In this document: in pieces, positions 6,797-7,828 of the stretch
Position numbering within the stretch: the stretch's first letter is position 1
How the letters are laid out: each line of letters opens with the position of its first letter
DNA from: an uncultured Micrococcales bacterium
Lineage (GTDB): Bacteria; Actinomycetota; Actinomycetes; Actinomycetales; Microbacteriaceae
Direction: 5' to 3'
Assembly (NCBI GenBank): GCA_913062665.1
Contig: CAJXVY010000016.1
Span: forward strand, 1-7,828
DNA: 7,828 bases
The notes under the pieces: model-generated
Told to the model about the DNA's origin: nothing
The model's database searches: none
What the model saw: only the letters and a program-made list of their open reading frames with translations
Program-made: the position numbers and the translations under genes

Positions 6797-7536
6797 TTTC
6801 TATTCCGCCAAAGCCAGATTATGTCTCTTCCAAAGGACCAAATAAGCAACCCAATGACAATCAGAGCCACCGGGGTGATCAGAACCTGCGGCAAAAATGG
6901 AGCGTGCAAACCAATTAGCGACGCAATTTGAATGACACTGATCACTCGCCTTGCAAGGCTGTAGGGCAATGGAGATGTCATCCACGGAGAGATTTTTGTG
7001 GCAAAGGCAAACAGATAACGAGGTAATGCCAGGAGCAAGATTTCAACACCTATTAGTCCCGAAGACCACAAACTCAGTGCCAAAACCGCAGCCAGCGCCG
7101 AATCAACCTCCATGTCAAGTCGCGCGCCAAATTCAGAGACTTTTTTCGCCCTTCTGGCAAAAAACCCATCGAAGCCATCAAGCACCAGAGCAAACACCGA
7201 GATGAGAATGACCAGCCAAGGATTTGCCAACCCAAATACCACTGAAAAAAGCGCCGAGACTAAAACAAATCTGCCAATGGTAATTAAGTTCCCAAGTCCG
7301 AGCTGCCGATGCGGGAATCCCTGTCCGAATAATTGGATGGCCAATAGTGAGCCCGAGATGTAGAAAATTAGGCCCGCTAAAAGAGCTGTCGGTTGGAAGC
7401 CAGTAATCAGAAAAGCTATCCCGATCGCAACAATTGCCCCAACCAGCAGAGAAAGAATCAGCTCTCGCAACGCTCGACGTCGAGCCGGTGACGTGTTTCC
7501 AAGTCCAGCACTATCGCTGGATGTTAGCTTTCGCAT
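6793..7536 (-). CDS. CDP-alcohol phosphatidyltransferase family protein
   Basis: This 247-residue membrane enzyme carries the complete CDP-alcohol phosphotransferase signature: Asp120, Asp123-Gly124, Ala127-Arg128, Gly137, Asp141 and Asp145, with exact family spacing (DxxDGxxAR-x8-GxxxDxxxD). These Asp residues bind the two metal ions that transfer a phosphatidyl group from CDP-diacylglycerol to an alcohol, or a phospho-alcohol to a lipid. About eight hydrophobic segments surround it. At 247 residues it is longer than the ~180-200 typical of PgsA or PI-phosphate synthase, with two extra N-terminal segments after a basic ~25-residue leader. It is first in the second operon. With an IMPase-type phosphatase in the operon, an inositol-like or other phosphorylated polyol acceptor is possible, but glycerol phosphate cannot be excluded. 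Confidence 0.9.
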   Translation of the reverse strand: MRKLTSSDSAGLGNTSPARRRALRELILSLLVGAIVAIGIAFLITGFQPTALLAGLIFYISGSLLAIQLFGQGFPHRQLGLGNLITIGRFVLVSALFSVVFGLANPWLVILISVFALVLDGFDGFFARRAKKVSEFGARLDMEVDSALAAVLALSLWSSGLIGVEILLLALPRYLFAFATKISPWMTSPLPYSLARRVISVIQIASLIGLHAPFLPQVLITPVALIVIGLLIWSFGRDIIWLWRNRK

Positions 7537-7592
7537 CTTTCTCAGTTTACTATTGGCCTAACTTGCCGCCAGCGAGAGCCAGCTGGAGATCA
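7537..7592 (-). promoter_or_regulatory. Likely promoter and leader of the lipid-module operon
   Basis: This is the only non-coding DNA upstream of the four-gene operon starting at 7536, and it follows a hairpin at the end of the preceding gene, so transcription probably starts here. On the minus strand an AT-rich stretch, CAATAGTAAAC, lies 10-20 bases before the ATG and could hold a -10 element, implying a very short leader. No matching -35 box is clear. The ribosome site is weak (GAGAAAG). Confidence 0.3.
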
Positions 7593-7614
7593 CTTAGGCA
7601 ACTGTTTGCCTAAG
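7593..7614 (-). terminator. Perfect 9-bp hairpin at the end of the mnhG-like gene
   Basis: CTTAGGCAA (7593-7601) and TTGCCTAAG (7606-7614) pair perfectly around a 4-base loop. The structure includes the stop codon of the antiporter gene (7610-7612). No T-run follows on either strand, so it is not a classical intrinsic terminator, but T-less hairpins at operon ends are common in Actinobacteria. Its place at the end of a gene family that usually closes its operon supports a terminator or 3'-end stabiliser. Confidence 0.5.
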
Positions 7615-7828
7615 CTTGATCTGCCAATTCATCGGGGATAGTGGTCTCAACAGGTTTACCGCCGGTCATGTAGCTTGCTCTGGCGAGCACAAAACTTCCA
7701 ATAGCGCTGGTAATCAGCTGGGCGATTATGGCGATTATGCCTTTGATTAGATTCAGCGTGCTGTAATCCAAAACAACGACACCAATGATTATGAAGGCAA
7801 CGCCCAATCCAGCGGCAGTTCCAACCGC
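7610..7828 (-). CDS. mnhG: MnhG/MrpG-like subunit of a multisubunit cation:proton antiporter (partial, 5' end outside window)
   Basis: The frame is open from the right edge to TAG at 7610-7612, giving 72 visible residues. A TTG at 7805-7807 could act as a start, but the open frame continues through the window edge and the residues before it (AVGTAAGL) fit the end of a conserved MnhG stretch, so I treat the gene as truncated by the window. The pattern is two hydrophobic segments separated by LDYSTLNLIKG, then SFVLARASYMTGG and an acidic tail. This is the shape of MnhG/MrpG C-termini, including the Ala-Arg-Ala near the end of the last helix. MnhG is a small membrane subunit of Mrp-type Na+/H+ antiporters and normally the last gene of that operon, matching its position before a hairpin. 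It is probably unrelated to the pterin and lipid genes. Confidence 0.65.
   Translation of the reverse strand, partial: AVGTAAGLGVAFIIIGVVVLDYSTLNLIKGIIAIIAQLITSAIGSFVLARASYMTGGKPVETTIPDELADQA

Overview
The window looks like chromosomal DNA from an actinobacterium with moderate GC (by eye close to one half). A low-GC Microbacteriaceae, such as the freshwater Luna-type lineages, is my best guess. The basis is the style of the proteins, the dense gene packing, frequent TTG/GTG starts, and a pterin/dehydrogenase gene set that I recall from Actinobacteria. The lineage is inference, because no rRNA or marker gene is present. There is no sign of an insertion sequence, prophage, tRNA, rRNA or CRISPR array.

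Layout from left to right. Positions 1-84 probably hold the C-terminal tail of a + strand gene. Positions 90-3031 are a tight minus-strand operon, transcribed from 3031 downward: a zinc-less MDR-type dehydrogenase, a divergent 6-pyruvoyl-tetrahydropterin synthase (PTPS) homologue, a class I SAM methyltransferase, and a RibD-C/dihydrofolate-reductase-fold pyrimidine reductase. Positions 3032-3232 are a divergent intergenic region with a hairpin. Positions 3239-3973 (or 3233-3973) encode a lone + strand FkbM-family methyltransferase. Positions 3970-7536 are a second tight minus-strand operon, transcribed from 7536 downward: a CDP-alcohol phosphatidyltransferase, a flippase-like/LPG-synthase-TM membrane protein, a GT4 glycosyltransferase, and an inositol-monophosphatase-family phosphatase. 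Positions 7537-7609 are a short intergenic region with a perfect hairpin. From 7610 to the right edge lies the end of an mnhG/mrpG-like cation antiporter subunit gene, also on the minus strand.

The first operon has the parts of a small-molecule pathway working on a pterin or ribityl-/ribosylamino-pyrimidine-like compound (PTPS fold, RibD-type reductase, oxidoreductase, methyltransferase). The second has the parts for building a membrane-anchored, glycosylated phospholipid-type product (head-group transferase, phosphatase, glycosyltransferase, multi-pass flippase-like protein). Their neighbourhood suggests one pathway, possibly a modified, glycosylated pterin or pterin-like compound with a lipid-linked step, but the product is unknown. 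The most striking direct observation is that the PTPS homologue keeps the fold-defining and pterin-binding positions but lacks the usual catalytic Cys, the catalytic Asp-His pair and one zinc ligand, so it probably does not carry out the textbook reaction.
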